The position numbers were made by a program, and so were the translations under genes. This document shows positions 25,152 through 33,529 of a DNA stretch of 64,000 nucleotides, piece after piece; position 1 is the stretch's first letter; each line of letters opens with the position of its first letter. The DNA comes from Pollutimonas sp036675275. GTDB taxonomy: Bacteria > Pseudomonadota > Gammaproteobacteria > Burkholderiales > Burkholderiaceae_B. The stretch lies in contig JAKFFG010000025.1 of NCBI GenBank assembly GCA_036675275.1, positions 62,001-126,000 on the forward strand, in the 5' to 3' direction. The notes under the pieces are model-generated. The model saw nothing but the letters and a program-made list of their open reading frames with translations, made no database searches and was not told where the DNA came from.

Positions 25152-26136
25152 CAATCCAGAAGATAGCCTGATGATACTTGTTGTCGACGACGCGCCAGCC
25201 AGTCTGGGCGCGCTATATGAAACCCTGGAAACAGAAGGCTATACGGTGTTGATCGCGTGCGACGGAGATACTGCATTGCAACGACTTACCCATGTCACGC
25301 CGGACGCCATTCTGCTGGATGCAATGATGCCCGGCATATCGGGGTTCGATACCTGCCGGCGCATCAAAGCCAGCCCCGCAACCCGGCATCTTCCTGTGAT
25401 CTTCATGACAGGACTCTCCGAAAGCGCGCATGTGCTCGAAGGGTTTGCTTGCGGAGCAGTCGACTATGTGTTGAAGCCGGTGCAGCCCCCCGAGGTGCTT
25501 GCCCGCCTGCATACACACCTTGGCAATGCCCGGGCCATCCGGTCCGCCCAGGCTGCGTTCAATGCCTACGGACTGGGCGTCATCATGCTCAACGGCAAAG
25601 GGATGATTTCCTGGAAGTCGTCCTATGCGGCCGAACTTCTGGCGCAATGTGGCATTGATGCAAACTCAAGCACAATGCCCGACGAGTGGTGGCCTAAAGA
25701 GTCGGGGGCGGTCACGATAAGCCATGGCGAGCGGTCCATGGCAAGAAATCTGGTGATACACAATATCGGCGCCGCCGGCATTAACGAGACCATGCTGCTG
25801 ATTGAAGCCAAGGCTCGCCACAGCACCTTGCCGGCCCGCCTGGCCAGCGCCGCGTTGACGCCTCGTGAAATGGAGGTGCTTTCGTGGTTGGCCAAGGGGA
25901 AAACCAACCGCGATATTGCCGACATTCTCGACAGAAGTCCGCGCACCGTAAACAAGCATCTGGAACATATTTTCGAGAAACTGGGAGTGGAAACCCGCTC
26001 GGCCGCGGCAAACGTCTGGTCATGTCTGCTTGACGTAACGCCCGCTCTACCCGCAGAGGCGTTCTATAGCGCTAGCCACCGCAACACACCCTGCCCGGCC
26101 ACACGACCGCTCGCAAAACAGGCCGTCAACAAATAA
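25132..26136 (+). CDS. LuxR-type response regulator, partner of the permease-kinase
   Basis: A 334-residue regulator. The receiver domain (14-130) has acidic residues D19 and D20, phospho-acceptor D63 in LLDAMMPG and K115 in YVLKPVQ. A middle PAS-like region (about 145-235) follows, then a LuxR HTH (LTPREMEVLSWLAKGKTN with TVNKHLEHIFEKLGV). The start is GTG 25132 with GGAG 7 nt upstream, inside the kinase gene, giving a 20-bp overlap and tight coupling; the ATG at 25171 is too close to the first receiver strand. The C-terminal tail overlaps the convergent flavoprotein gene by 73 bp. Likely target: the fmdA promoter region. Confidence 0.9.
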   Translation: MIYPLSSNPEDSLMILVVDDAPASLGALYETLETEGYTVLIACDGDTALQRLTHVTPDAILLDAMMPGISGFDTCRRIKASPATRHLPVIFMTGLSESAHVLEGFACGAVDYVLKPVQPPEVLARLHTHLGNARAIRSAQAAFNAYGLGVIMLNGKGMISWKSSYAAELLAQCGIDANSSTMPDEWWPKESGAVTISHGERSMARNLVIHNIGAAGINETMLLIEAKARHSTLPARLASAALTPREMEVLSWLAKGKTNRDIADILDRSPRTVNKHLEHIFEKLGVETRSAAANVWSCLLDVTPALPAEAFYSASHRNTPCPATRPLAKQAVNK

Positions 26137-27281
26137 CCGCCTGTTGGCGCTTCCCAATCCAGCATCTCGCCCGCACAAAAAACGCCCGGCATACCGCGCA
26201 ACATCAGATCGCGGTCCACGCCATCGAAGCGCACGCCGCCTGCGGTACTGATTGCCTCGTCCATAGGGCGCATACCGCGTAGACGCACGGGCAAACGCTT
26301 GATCGCCGCTGCCAGGGCGTCAGGTTGTTCGAAGATGTCTTTGGGCATGCACTCGCGCAGCAACCCGGCTTTGACGCCGCGCAAGCCCAGGCGGCCATCG
26401 AGGTGACTGGACCATGATCGCGCGCCGCGTGGTCGCGTCACTTCAGCCAATACCCGGGCCGTATCATGCGCGGGCAACAGGTCGATATGCAGTACGGCAG
26501 TTCCGTTCGCGAGCACCGCAGCTCGCAAATCAGCCGACCAGGCATAGATCAAGCCGCCTTCCAGGCCATCCTGCGTCACCATGCATTCACCCCGGCGCAT
26601 CGCCGTGCTGCCTTCGGGCGCCATCGCTATTGATTTCAGGGGCTGACCGGCAAAACGCTGGGCAAAATAAGGACTCCAGTCCACCTGAAAGCCGCAATTG
26701 GACGGAAGCAATGGCGTCACGGCCACGCCCTGCTGCTCAAGAATGCCCAGCCATGCGCCGTTGGATCCCAGGCGAGACCAACTGCCGCCACCAAGCGCCA
26801 GGACGACGGCATCCGCTTTCCGCGTCACGCTGCCTTGTGGCGTATCAAGCCGCAAAGCGCCGTCATCCGTCCAGCCCCGCCACACATGGCGGGCGTGCAC
26901 TTGCACACCGCTGGCGCGCAATCTCTGCAGCCAGGCACGCAGCAGCGGCGCGGCTTTCATTTCGTTCGGAAACACGCGGCCCGAAGATCCTACGAAGGTT
27001 GCGATGCCAAGTTCAGCAGCCCATTGCCGCAAGGCTGCAGCGTCGAATTGCTCGAGCCAGGGCGCGACCTGCTCGACTCGGGAGCCATAGCGCGACAGGA
27101 AGGCGGCCGGCGGTTCGCTGTGAGTAAGATTCAGGCCGCCGCGGCCAGCCAAAAGGAATTTGCGCCCGACCGACGGCATCGCATCGTAGATATCGACACG
27201 CACGCCGGCGGCGGCCAGTGTTTCAGCCGCCATTAATCCAGCCGGCCCACCGCCGACAACGGCTACGCGAAAAGAAGACAT
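26064..27281 (-). CDS. NAD(P)/FAD-dependent oxidoreductase of the HI0933 / TIGR03862 type
   Basis: A 405-residue flavoprotein. The N-terminal FAD-binding motif is VVGGGPAGLMAAETLAAAG. It is followed by GRKFLLAGRGGLNLTHSEP, typical of HI0933-like proteins, and ends with the second FAD motif GVFCAGEMLDWEAPTGGYLLTACFASG. The physiological substrate of this family is not known. ATG 27281 places the dinucleotide motif at the usual distance; longer readings add unlikely sequence. No clear SD was seen. Its 3' end overlaps the convergent response-regulator gene by 73 bp. Confidence 0.85.
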   Translation of the reverse strand: MSSFRVAVVGGGPAGLMAAETLAAAGVRVDIYDAMPSVGRKFLLAGRGGLNLTHSEPPAAFLSRYGSRVEQVAPWLEQFDAAALRQWAAELGIATFVGSSGRVFPNEMKAAPLLRAWLQRLRASGVQVHARHVWRGWTDDGALRLDTPQGSVTRKADAVVLALGGGSWSRLGSNGAWLGILEQQGVAVTPLLPSNCGFQVDWSPYFAQRFAGQPLKSIAMAPEGSTAMRRGECMVTQDGLEGGLIYAWSADLRAAVLANGTAVLHIDLLPAHDTARVLAEVTRPRGARSWSSHLDGRLGLRGVKAGLLRECMPKDIFEQPDALAAAIKRLPVRLRGMRPMDEAISTAGGVRFDGVDRDLMLRGMPGVFCAGEMLDWEAPTGGYLLTACFASGRVAGQGVLRWLAL

Positions 27282-27531
27282 GAGAGAGAGAAAAAAGCCG
27301 AGCCCAGCAACAGAAAGACGTACGGTAGCACAAGCCGATGCCGCTTCCGGCGCCGCAGCACATGGTCTCCACTCACGTGTGCACACCAGGCACATGAAGC
27401 AAGAAGTAACGAAAACGCCGCTGCGAACGCCAGATATTTCAGCGCGCTTCAAGTTCGCGGGCAGCGACTTGCGCATGTCGAATCACCTCGCTACGCTGGG
27501 TGCATCTATTCGAGTCCAGGGAACGATCACT

Positions 27532-27870
27532 ATGAAATTACGCGTCTATTTCGGTCAGTTTGCGGCGGCCAGCCTGTTCGTAATTGCGATGGGAAGCCCT
27601 GCCTCGGCTTCTGATCGAACCAACAATACGATCATCGGAGCAGGCCTGGGCGCTGTTGCCGGCGCCTTGATCACGGATGGCGATCCACTGATCACGCTGG
27701 GTGGGGCGGCCGCAGGCGGCTTGCTGGGCAATGTATTGACTGAAGACCGCAGCGATCGCCGCCATCGGAACTGGGACCGCAATCGCGGCCATCACCGTGC
27801 GGAACGCCGCAATGTCAGGCAACGGTCACACCACGACCGCCGGGGCCATGGCCACCGAAACCACAGGTAA
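27532..27870 (+). CDS. Small secreted glycine-zipper protein with His/Arg-rich tail
   Basis: A 112-residue protein. It has a signal peptide ending near PASAS (about residue 27), a glycine-zipper stretch (IIGAGLGAVAGALITDG and LGGAAAGGLLGNVL), and a highly basic C-terminus of about 40 residues rich in Arg and His. Probably periplasmic or outer-membrane-associated; no function can be assigned. ATG 27532 with AGGGA 11 nt upstream is chosen because it gives a good signal peptide. The 250 bp before it, diverging from the flavoprotein, hold nothing else recognisable. Confidence 0.7.
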   Translation: MKLRVYFGQFAAASLFVIAMGSPASASDRTNNTIIGAGLGAVAGALITDGDPLITLGGAAAGGLLGNVLTEDRSDRRHRNWDRNRGHHRAERRNVRQRSHHDRRGHGHRNHR

Positions 27871-27884
27871 GCGGCTCACGAAAC

Positions 27885-28886
27885 TTAGTCCACCCTAAGC
27901 CCCATGCGCCCGGTTAACAAGCCAAACCGCTCCATGTCCTGTCGGATCATCACCTGGAAATCCTGTGGACTGCTGACTGTGGTGTCGTAACCCAGCGCAT
28001 GCAGGCCTTTCGCCATTTCGGGGCGCTGCACGATAGAAGCGATAGCACTATTCAGGCGTTCGATAATGGCGGTCGGCGTGCCCGCCGGCGCAAGCACACC
28101 ATGCCATTGGTCCAGCGCGTATCCAGCCAGGCCTTGTTCGGCCACGGTGGGTACATGGGGCAACAATGGCGAGCGCTGAGGCGACGTCACAGCCAGTGCG
28201 CGCAGCGTTCCGGCCTTCAGGAACGGCAAGGCGCTCGAGGCCGTGACGAACCCCAACTCTACATTCCCTCCACGCACGCCGACCAGGGCGGGGCCACATC
28301 CGCGATAAGGCACGTGCAGCCACATTGCTCCGGTGCGCTGCAGCAGCATTTCACCCGCGAGATGCTGAGGCGTGCCGCTGCCGCAGGACGCATACGCCGG
28401 CGGCAGTGTATCCGGCCCGCCACCGCGGGCATCCAGGGCCTGGCGCATGGTTCGCCATGGCGAGTCCGACGCGGTCACCAAGACCGTCGGCACGAATGCC
28501 ACATTGATTACGCCTGTCAGATCATTCTGCGGCGAGAACCCAAGACTGCGGTACACGCCCGGATTGATCGCATAGGTGCTATTGACGACCAGCAAGGTAT
28601 AGCCGTCGGGTTTCGCCCGTGCGACGGCCTGCGCACCGATATTCCCGCTGGCGCCGGACCTGTTCTCCACCACCACCGGCTGCCCCAGGTCCCGTTCCAG
28701 GCCGGCCGCCAATCGCCGCGCCAGTAGATCAGTGCCGCCCCCAGGGGGGAACGTCACCACCATGGTGATGGGTCGAACCGGATACTCGATTGGCTCCGCA
28801 AGGGAAGCCGTGCCTGCGGCGTTGGCGGTGCATAATGCGCCGAGGCATAGAGACAGGAAGGCGGCGGCCCTATGCATAGTCGGCAT
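27885..28886 (-). CDS. Bug-family (TctC-like) solute-binding protein overlapping nadC
   Basis: Periplasmic receptor of 333 residues. A signal peptide (hydrophobic AAAFLSLCLGALCTANA) is followed by YPVRPITMVVTFPPGGGTDLLARRLA, ENRSGASGNIGAQAVARAKPDGYTLLVVNST, HVPYRGCGPALVGVRGGNVELG and APAGTPTAIIERLN, all hallmarks of the family. ATG 28886 overlaps the nadC stop by 17 bp; ATG 28877 (8-bp overlap) is equally possible. The overlap places it in the nadC transcript and hence possibly in the NrtR regulon, raising the idea that it binds a pyridine carboxylate such as quinolinate or nicotinate. That ligand is speculation. Confidence 0.88.
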   Translation of the reverse strand: MPTMHRAAAFLSLCLGALCTANAAGTASLAEPIEYPVRPITMVVTFPPGGGTDLLARRLAAGLERDLGQPVVVENRSGASGNIGAQAVARAKPDGYTLLVVNSTYAINPGVYRSLGFSPQNDLTGVINVAFVPTVLVTASDSPWRTMRQALDARGGGPDTLPPAYASCGSGTPQHLAGEMLLQRTGAMWLHVPYRGCGPALVGVRGGNVELGFVTASSALPFLKAGTLRALAVTSPQRSPLLPHVPTVAEQGLAGYALDQWHGVLAPAGTPTAIIERLNSAIASIVQRPEMAKGLHALGYDTTVSSPQDFQVMIRQDMERFGLLTGRMGLRVD

Positions 28887-29775
28887 CCAGGCCAATATCA
28901 AGAACCGGCGCGCTGTGCGTAAGCCAGCCGACAGCAATCAGATTCACGCCGGTTTGAGCAACGGCGGCAGCGGTTGCGGGAGTGATACGACCGGACGCTT
29001 CTGTTACCGCCTGGCCTGCCACGAGGCGCACCGCCTCTTTCAGAGTATCGAGCGACATATTATCCAGCAGGACGGCGTCTATACCGTAATCAAACCCCTC
29101 CTTCAATTGCGCCAGCGTGTCCACTTCCAGCTGAATGCGCACCATATGCCCCACACCGCCACGCGCGCGTGAAATAGCTTCACCTACACTTCCGGCCACG
29201 GCGATATGATTATCTTTGATCAACACAGCATCATCCAGGCCGTAGCGATGATTGCTGCCACCGCCGACCCGCACTGCGTACTTCTGGATGGCGCGCAATC
29301 CGGGCAGGGTCTTGCGAGTGCAGCTGACCCGCGTTCCATAGCCGCGGATGGCGTCGGCAATGGATGCAGTGGCTGTCGCCACGCCGCTGAGGTGTCCCAG
29401 AAAGTTCAAGGCGGTGCGTTCTGCGCTCAACATGGCGCGCGCGGGTCCCGTCAGGACTGCGATCACATCGCCGGGAGCCAGGCGGGCGCCATCTTCGCGC
29501 AATACCTGCATTTCTATATTCCCATCCATCAGCCGGAAGGCGAGCCGCGCCAGATCCAGTCCTGCCAGCACCCCGGCCTGCCGCGCTACAAGACGCATGT
29601 GCGCGCGCGCCGCCATGGGTATGATCGCGTCGGAAGTCAGGTCGCCCGCCCGTCCGAGGTCCTCGCACAGCGCGCTGCGCACCAATGGTTCCAGGATTAC
29701 TGTCGGCAAAGGCGGGACTGCCGATGCCGACGCATTGGCATTGTTTTCCAGTTGGATATTATTAATTATGCTCAT
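28870..29775 (-). CDS. nadC: Nicotinate-nucleotide pyrophosphorylase (carboxylating)
   Basis: Quinolinate phosphoribosyltransferase of 301 residues; makes nicotinate mononucleotide from quinolinate and PRPP in de novo NAD synthesis. Motifs include LCEDLGRAGDLTSDAIIP, SAERTALNFLGHLSGVAT, CTRKTLPGLRAIQKYAVRVGGG with NHRYGLDDAVLIKDNHI, and DAVLLDNMS. ATG 29775 gives the usual length. ATG 29841 has AGGA directly against it and adds 22 unconserved residues; it cannot be excluded. nadA and nadB are not in the window. nrtR lies upstream on the same strand, with a dyad at 29864-29884 in between. Confidence 0.93.
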   Translation of the reverse strand: MSIINNIQLENNANASASAVPPLPTVILEPLVRSALCEDLGRAGDLTSDAIIPMAARAHMRLVARQAGVLAGLDLARLAFRLMDGNIEMQVLREDGARLAPGDVIAVLTGPARAMLSAERTALNFLGHLSGVATATASIADAIRGYGTRVSCTRKTLPGLRAIQKYAVRVGGGSNHRYGLDDAVLIKDNHIAVAGSVGEAISRARGGVGHMVRIQLEVDTLAQLKEGFDYGIDAVLLDNMSLDTLKEAVRLVAGQAVTEASGRITPATAAAVAQTGVNLIAVGWLTHSAPVLDIGLDADYA

Positions 29776-29863
29776 TTCGAGTATTAAAAGATAAAAAAAT
29801 TGATCGGAACTGCCAGAAGTCCACTCCGCCGCATCGCCCATTCCTGATGCAACACCAACCTCC

Positions 29864-29884
29864 TTATGCTAACTCTGAGCATAA
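29864..29884. promoter_or_regulatory. Candidate NrtR operator upstream of nadC
   Basis: TTATGCT-N7-AGCATAA is a perfect 7-bp dyad of 21 bp between nrtR and nadC. Its position, about 90 bp before ATG 29775 and 22 bp before ATG 29841, fits repression of the nadC promoter. NrtR repressors bind 21-bp AT-rich palindromes ahead of NAD genes; assignment to this site is inference. Confidence 0.6.
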
Positions 29885-29957
29885 TAAGACGTCAAGCGGA
29901 AAATGCCTGGGACCGGCGCAACGTATGTCATGATGCGGCTGGCGTGGGTGGCGCCGC

Positions 29958-30929
29958 TTATTTTGCCAATGGCAGCTTACTGCCTGCAAAAGCGCGCTCC
30001 TGCAAGACATCGCCGCGAAACTGGAACAGCTTCGCGGGCCGCCCGCTAGCGCCCTGGGTCATCTGCCCCGTCTCTTCGACCAGGGCCTGCTGCTCGATAA
30101 ACCGCCGGAAGTTCTGCTTGTGCAGGCGGCGTCCGGCGACTGCTTCGAATGCCTGCTGCAACTGCAGAAGCGTAAAGGCCGGCGGCATCAATTCGAAAAC
30201 GACGGGCCGATACCGTATTTTGGCGCGCAAGCGCGCCATTGCGGTCGCCAGAATACGGCGATGGTCGTGCTGCATGGCGTCGCCTGGCAGCGGTTCAGCT
30301 AGCGGCAAGCCGGACCGACGAGCCGCTTCCGGAATCAGGCCGGCCTCGAACAGCAGTTCGTAGCGCTGCAGCACCATATCGTCGCTCCAGAAGGCGGCAT
30401 CCAGGCTGAAAGCGTAGTCCACCCTGCCGCGGCGCTGACGCTTGGCGCCGGCCGTTGATGCAACGCGGCACCAGCGGTGCAAAGCCGGCAGGATTCGTTT
30501 TTCGATAATATCGGGGCACCCGTCGCGCCAGTCTTCCCAAGGAAAATAACGATACCAATCCTGCCACCCCACCGTGTCGATGGCGGGATTTTCGAGTTCC
30601 CGGGCCAGCCCCAGATAGCTGACCGAAATGATGCGCTGTCCTTGCTGGTTGGCCCGGTCGCCATCGGCAAATGTATAGAGCTGCTCGACATATCCCAGCG
30701 GATGATGCGTTTGCGTCTCCACCCACGCGCGCAGGCCGGCCTGCAGCGAGCGATGCGATGACTCGAACGGGCCGGCCGGCAAGGCATGCGCGCGATTCCG
30801 GGTCAGCACGCGCGGCTGCCCTTGTGTCACCGCCACCAGCACGGCAACAAGCTCGGTAGCAACCGCGTGGGCAGGCAATGCAAAGGAATGGTCCGGGGCA
30901 GATGACATGGCAGGCGCGAAAACCGTCAT
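29958..30929 (-). CDS. nrtR: NrtR-type Nudix-related transcriptional repressor of NAD metabolism
   Basis: A 323-residue protein with an N-terminal Nudix-like domain and a C-terminal winged helix. The Nudix part is recognised by VLVAVTQGQPRVLTRNRAHALPAGPFE and YLGLARE, but the catalytic Nudix-box glutamates are absent around GLRAWVETQTHHPLG, as expected of a repressor that only binds ADP-ribose. The winged helix is FTLLQLQQAFEAVAGRRLHKQNFRRFI with GRPAKLFQF. ATG 30929 is used; ATG 30908 is an alternative and neither has a good SD. nadC follows on the same strand after the dyad. It is preceded by livF after 32 bp. Confidence 0.87.
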   Translation of the reverse strand: MTVFAPAMSSAPDHSFALPAHAVATELVAVLVAVTQGQPRVLTRNRAHALPAGPFESSHRSLQAGLRAWVETQTHHPLGYVEQLYTFADGDRANQQGQRIISVSYLGLARELENPAIDTVGWQDWYRYFPWEDWRDGCPDIIEKRILPALHRWCRVASTAGAKRQRRGRVDYAFSLDAAFWSDDMVLQRYELLFEAGLIPEAARRSGLPLAEPLPGDAMQHDHRRILATAMARLRAKIRYRPVVFELMPPAFTLLQLQQAFEAVAGRRLHKQNFRRFIEQQALVEETGQMTQGASGRPAKLFQFRGDVLQERAFAGSKLPLAK

Positions 30930-30961
30930 TATAGGAATATAAGCGGACAAGCTATGACGCT

Positions 30962-31663
30962 TTAATGCGCAAAGTACAAATCGTGCAAATGCTCCATATC
31001 AACGTCGCCCGCCCTTTGCGAAAGAACCACCTTGCCGCTTTGCATCAGATACACATGGTCGGCCACGCCCACGGCCCGGTGGGTGCTTTGTTCAACCAGG
31101 ATAATCGTGCGGCCCTCACTTTTCAGGCGCGCCAGCGTCTCGAAGAGCTCGTTGACGACGACGGGAGCCAGGCCCAGCGAGGGTTCGTCGATAAGGAGCA
31201 CGTCGGGATCGGACATCAGGCCCCGGCTCATGGCCAGCATCTGCGCCTCGCCACCCGACAAGGTACCTGCCAGCTTGCCGCGGCGCTCGCTCAGCCTTGG
31301 AAACATCTCGTATGCCCTGTCGCACTGTCGTCGAGCGCCGGCGCGGTGGCTTTTTGAGAAAGCGCCCAGCATCAAGTTTTCTTCTATGGTCATGTCCTTG
31401 AAAATCATTCGTCCTTCCGGGATCATGACCATGCCGAGATCGGGCATTTTCCAGGTCGGCGTACCGTCCAGGACTTTGCCGTCCAGGCGCACCGACCCTG
31501 CACCCAGGGGAATCAGGCCCATGATGGCGCGCAGCAAGGTCGTTTTCCCCGCACCGTTGGGTCCGATTATCGTGGTCAGTTCTCCCTTCCTGGCGCAAAT
31601 CGACACATCCCACAAAATATTGATGGCACCATAACCGGCACGCACGTCTTCAGCTTCAATCAT
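30962..31663 (-). CDS. livF: Branched-chain-type ABC transporter ATPase LivF
   Basis: A 233-residue ATPase subunit. Walker A is IGPNGAGKTTLLRA, the signature TLSGGEAQMLAMSRGLM, Walker B LLIDEPSLGLAP, and the switch His lies in IILVEQSTHRA. It energises a LIV-type importer with LivG, LivH and LivM. Its start overlaps the livG stop by 4 bp. The neighbouring acyl-CoA ligase suggests a carboxylic acid substrate rather than amino acids. Confidence 0.93.
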   Translation of the reverse strand: MIEAEDVRAGYGAINILWDVSICARKGELTTIIGPNGAGKTTLLRAIMGLIPLGAGSVRLDGKVLDGTPTWKMPDLGMVMIPEGRMIFKDMTIEENLMLGAFSKSHRAGARRQCDRAYEMFPRLSERRGKLAGTLSGGEAQMLAMSRGLMSDPDVLLIDEPSLGLAPVVVNELFETLARLKSEGRTIILVEQSTHRAVGVADHVYLMQSGKVVLSQRAGDVDMEHLHDLYFAH

Positions 31664-32370
31664 GCCGCCCCTCCCGTATAGCTTCTGACGACGTCCGGAT
31701 CGTTGAACACATCATCGGGCGTACCCAAGGCAATGAGCCTGCCGAAATCCAGCGCAGCCACCCGATCACATAGCCGACTGATGGTTTCGATATCGTGTTC
31801 GATGATGAGGATACCCACGGAGAACCGCTCGTGCATGTCCTGAAGCATTTTCATGAAACGCCTCTTGCCGCTGGTTTCAAGGCCGGCAAGCACCTCGTCC
31901 AGCAGCAACAGTTTCGGATCGGTGCACAGGGCCTTGGCAATTTCCAGCGCCTTCAGCTCGGTCAGCGCCAGTTCCGTTGCGGCATTGCGTTGCGCCCGCC
32001 CTCCCAGATTGGTGAAGTCGAGCACCTCGTCAATACGCGCTTCATCGACACGCCCTGTACCAAAGCGCTGAGCAACGATCAGGTTCTCGCGTACCGTCAG
32101 CTCATGCAAGGGCTGGGGAATCTGAAATGTTCTCCCTATCCCCATGCGCGCACGCCGGTGCAACGGAACATTCAGCAAGTTCACCGAATCGAACGCAATG
32201 CGACCGGCCGAAGGCCTGACCAGACCCGACACAGCGTTGAACAATGTCGTCTTGCCTGCGCCGTTAGGCCCCACCAGTCCCAGCACCTCGTGTTTTTCAG
32301 TCGTCAACGTTATTGCGTCGACCGCGGTAAGGCCGCCGAAGCGAACGGTCAGCGCATCAAGCTGCAGCAT
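31660..32370 (-). CDS. livG: Branched-chain-type ABC transporter ATPase LivG
   Basis: A 236-residue ATPase. Walker A is VGPNGAGKTTLFNAVSG, Walker B LLLDEVLAGL, and the switch region ILIIEHDIETI; the LivG-specific IGRTFQIPQPLHELTVRENL is present. The signature region reads ALTELKALEIAKAL in place of canonical LSGG, a variant seen in LIV-type ATPases. It overlaps livM by 14 bp and livF by 4 bp, so all three are coupled. Confidence 0.92.
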   Translation of the reverse strand: MLQLDALTVRFGGLTAVDAITLTTEKHEVLGLVGPNGAGKTTLFNAVSGLVRPSAGRIAFDSVNLLNVPLHRRARMGIGRTFQIPQPLHELTVRENLIVAQRFGTGRVDEARIDEVLDFTNLGGRAQRNAATELALTELKALEIAKALCTDPKLLLLDEVLAGLETSGKRRFMKMLQDMHERFSVGILIIEHDIETISRLCDRVAALDFGRLIALGTPDDVFNDPDVVRSYTGGAA

Positions 32371-33310
32371 GTTTTCTCCTGAAACTCCTGGACAGCAAGG
32401 GAAGCAAGCCGCGAGGACTGAAAATGATCATGGCAACGAGGATGCCGCCAAGTATCAGTTGATGTCCGGATGGAATAAGACTTTTGAACACCAGCTGATC
32501 GATCAGGTATACCGTGAGCGCGCCGACCAACGGGCCCATGATGGTTCTATATCCACCAAAAATAGCGGCAATGATAGGCAAGGTGACCCATACGCCATTG
32601 AAGGCATAGTCCGGTTCGAGAAAACTGATGTAGTGGACATTGAACGCGCCGACAACTCCGGTCATGAAAGCTGACACAAACAACATTGCGGCTTTGAGCA
32701 GAGTGCTGTTAACACCGACCACGCGCGTGGCGTCCTCGCTGTCATGCATCGCTTTCAAGGCAATGCCGTAGTAGCTGGACCGTATGGCTCGATAGCACAG
32801 GACAAAGGCCAGGATAATAGTAAGAATGATCAGATAGCTGCCTGTTTTTCCTGAGAAGTCCACGCCGAACACTACTGGAAAGGGACTAATGGAGGATAAG
32901 CCCCCCGAGCCGCCCGTGACCGATGACCATTCGACCGCAATGATCTTGAAAATATGCGCATAAGCCAGAATGGCCAGCGCAAAATAGGGACCCCGCAGGC
33001 GTAATACCGGCAGCATCACCACCGATGCGACAACGGCTCCGACACCACCCAGCAACAGGCCGACAACCACAGGAACGCCGGCCTCCGCAGTCAGAATGGC
33101 GGACACATAGGCGCCCACGCCAAAGAAAGCGGAATGACCGAAGCTGACCATGCCTCCCAGGTTGCCCAGCAGGGCCCAGGCCAACGCCACGCCGCCTATG
33201 ACGAGCGCCGCAATGACGAGGCTCATTACATAATTGTTATGGCCCAGGACGAGCGGCACCCCGATATAGGCAGCCAGTATCGCTGCCAGCGCAATCTTGC
33301 CATGTTTCAT
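32357..33310 (-). CDS. livM: Branched-chain-type ABC transporter permease LivM
   Basis: Inner-membrane permease of 317 residues with about eight helices. The LivM segments are present: GNLGGMVSFGHSAFFGVGAYVSAIL, LRLRGPYFALAILAYAHI and the loop RSSYYGIALKAMHDSEDATRVVGVN. ATG 33310 has GGAG 7 nt upstream. Immediately beyond that SD an IS605-like element begins and separates livM from livH, so livMGF may depend on read-through or on a new promoter. Confidence 0.92.
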   Translation of the reverse strand: MKHGKIALAAILAAYIGVPLVLGHNNYVMSLVIAALVIGGVALAWALLGNLGGMVSFGHSAFFGVGAYVSAILTAEAGVPVVVGLLLGGVGAVVASVVMLPVLRLRGPYFALAILAYAHIFKIIAVEWSSVTGGSGGLSSISPFPVVFGVDFSGKTGSYLIILTIILAFVLCYRAIRSSYYGIALKAMHDSEDATRVVGVNSTLLKAAMLFVSAFMTGVVGAFNVHYISFLEPDYAFNGVWVTLPIIAAIFGGYRTIMGPLVGALTVYLIDQLVFKSLIPSGHQLILGGILVAMIIFSPRGLLPLLSRSFRRKHAAA

Positions 33311-33326
33311 CAGATGCTCCGTAAAA

Positions 33327-33346
33327 CCTCAGCGTTCAAGCCGAGG
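33327..33346 (+). repeat. Left-end hairpin of the IS element
   Basis: The stem CCTC/GAGG with inner GC/GC pairs flanks a GTTCAA loop and has one A-C mismatch. A second hairpin, CAAGC-GATG-GCTTG, lies at 33359-33372. Subterminal imperfect palindromes like these are what HUH transposases recognise in IS200/IS605 elements. Confidence 0.55.
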
Positions 33347-33369
33347 AGAAAAGCAGCCCAAGCGATGGC

Positions 33370-33397
33370 TTGCACTGTATAAATAAACAGGCATAAT
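33370..33397 (+). promoter_or_regulatory. Candidate promoter for tnpB
   Basis: TTGCAC (33370-33375) and CATAAT (33392-33397) are separated by 16 bp. The tnpB ATG lies 132 bp further on. The 33311-33529 gap contains only the livM ribosome-binding site, the element's left end and this promoter. Confidence 0.4.
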
Positions 33398-33529
33398 AGC
33401 GGTGATACGCACACACCTATTGTTCTGCCCGAGCCGATTCTGTTGGCGCCTAAAAATCTGTCCAAAAAACACAAGACTTCCCGTTGCCCAACGCATCGGC
33501 CCTACGACTGATAAATCCTTGAAATAGCG

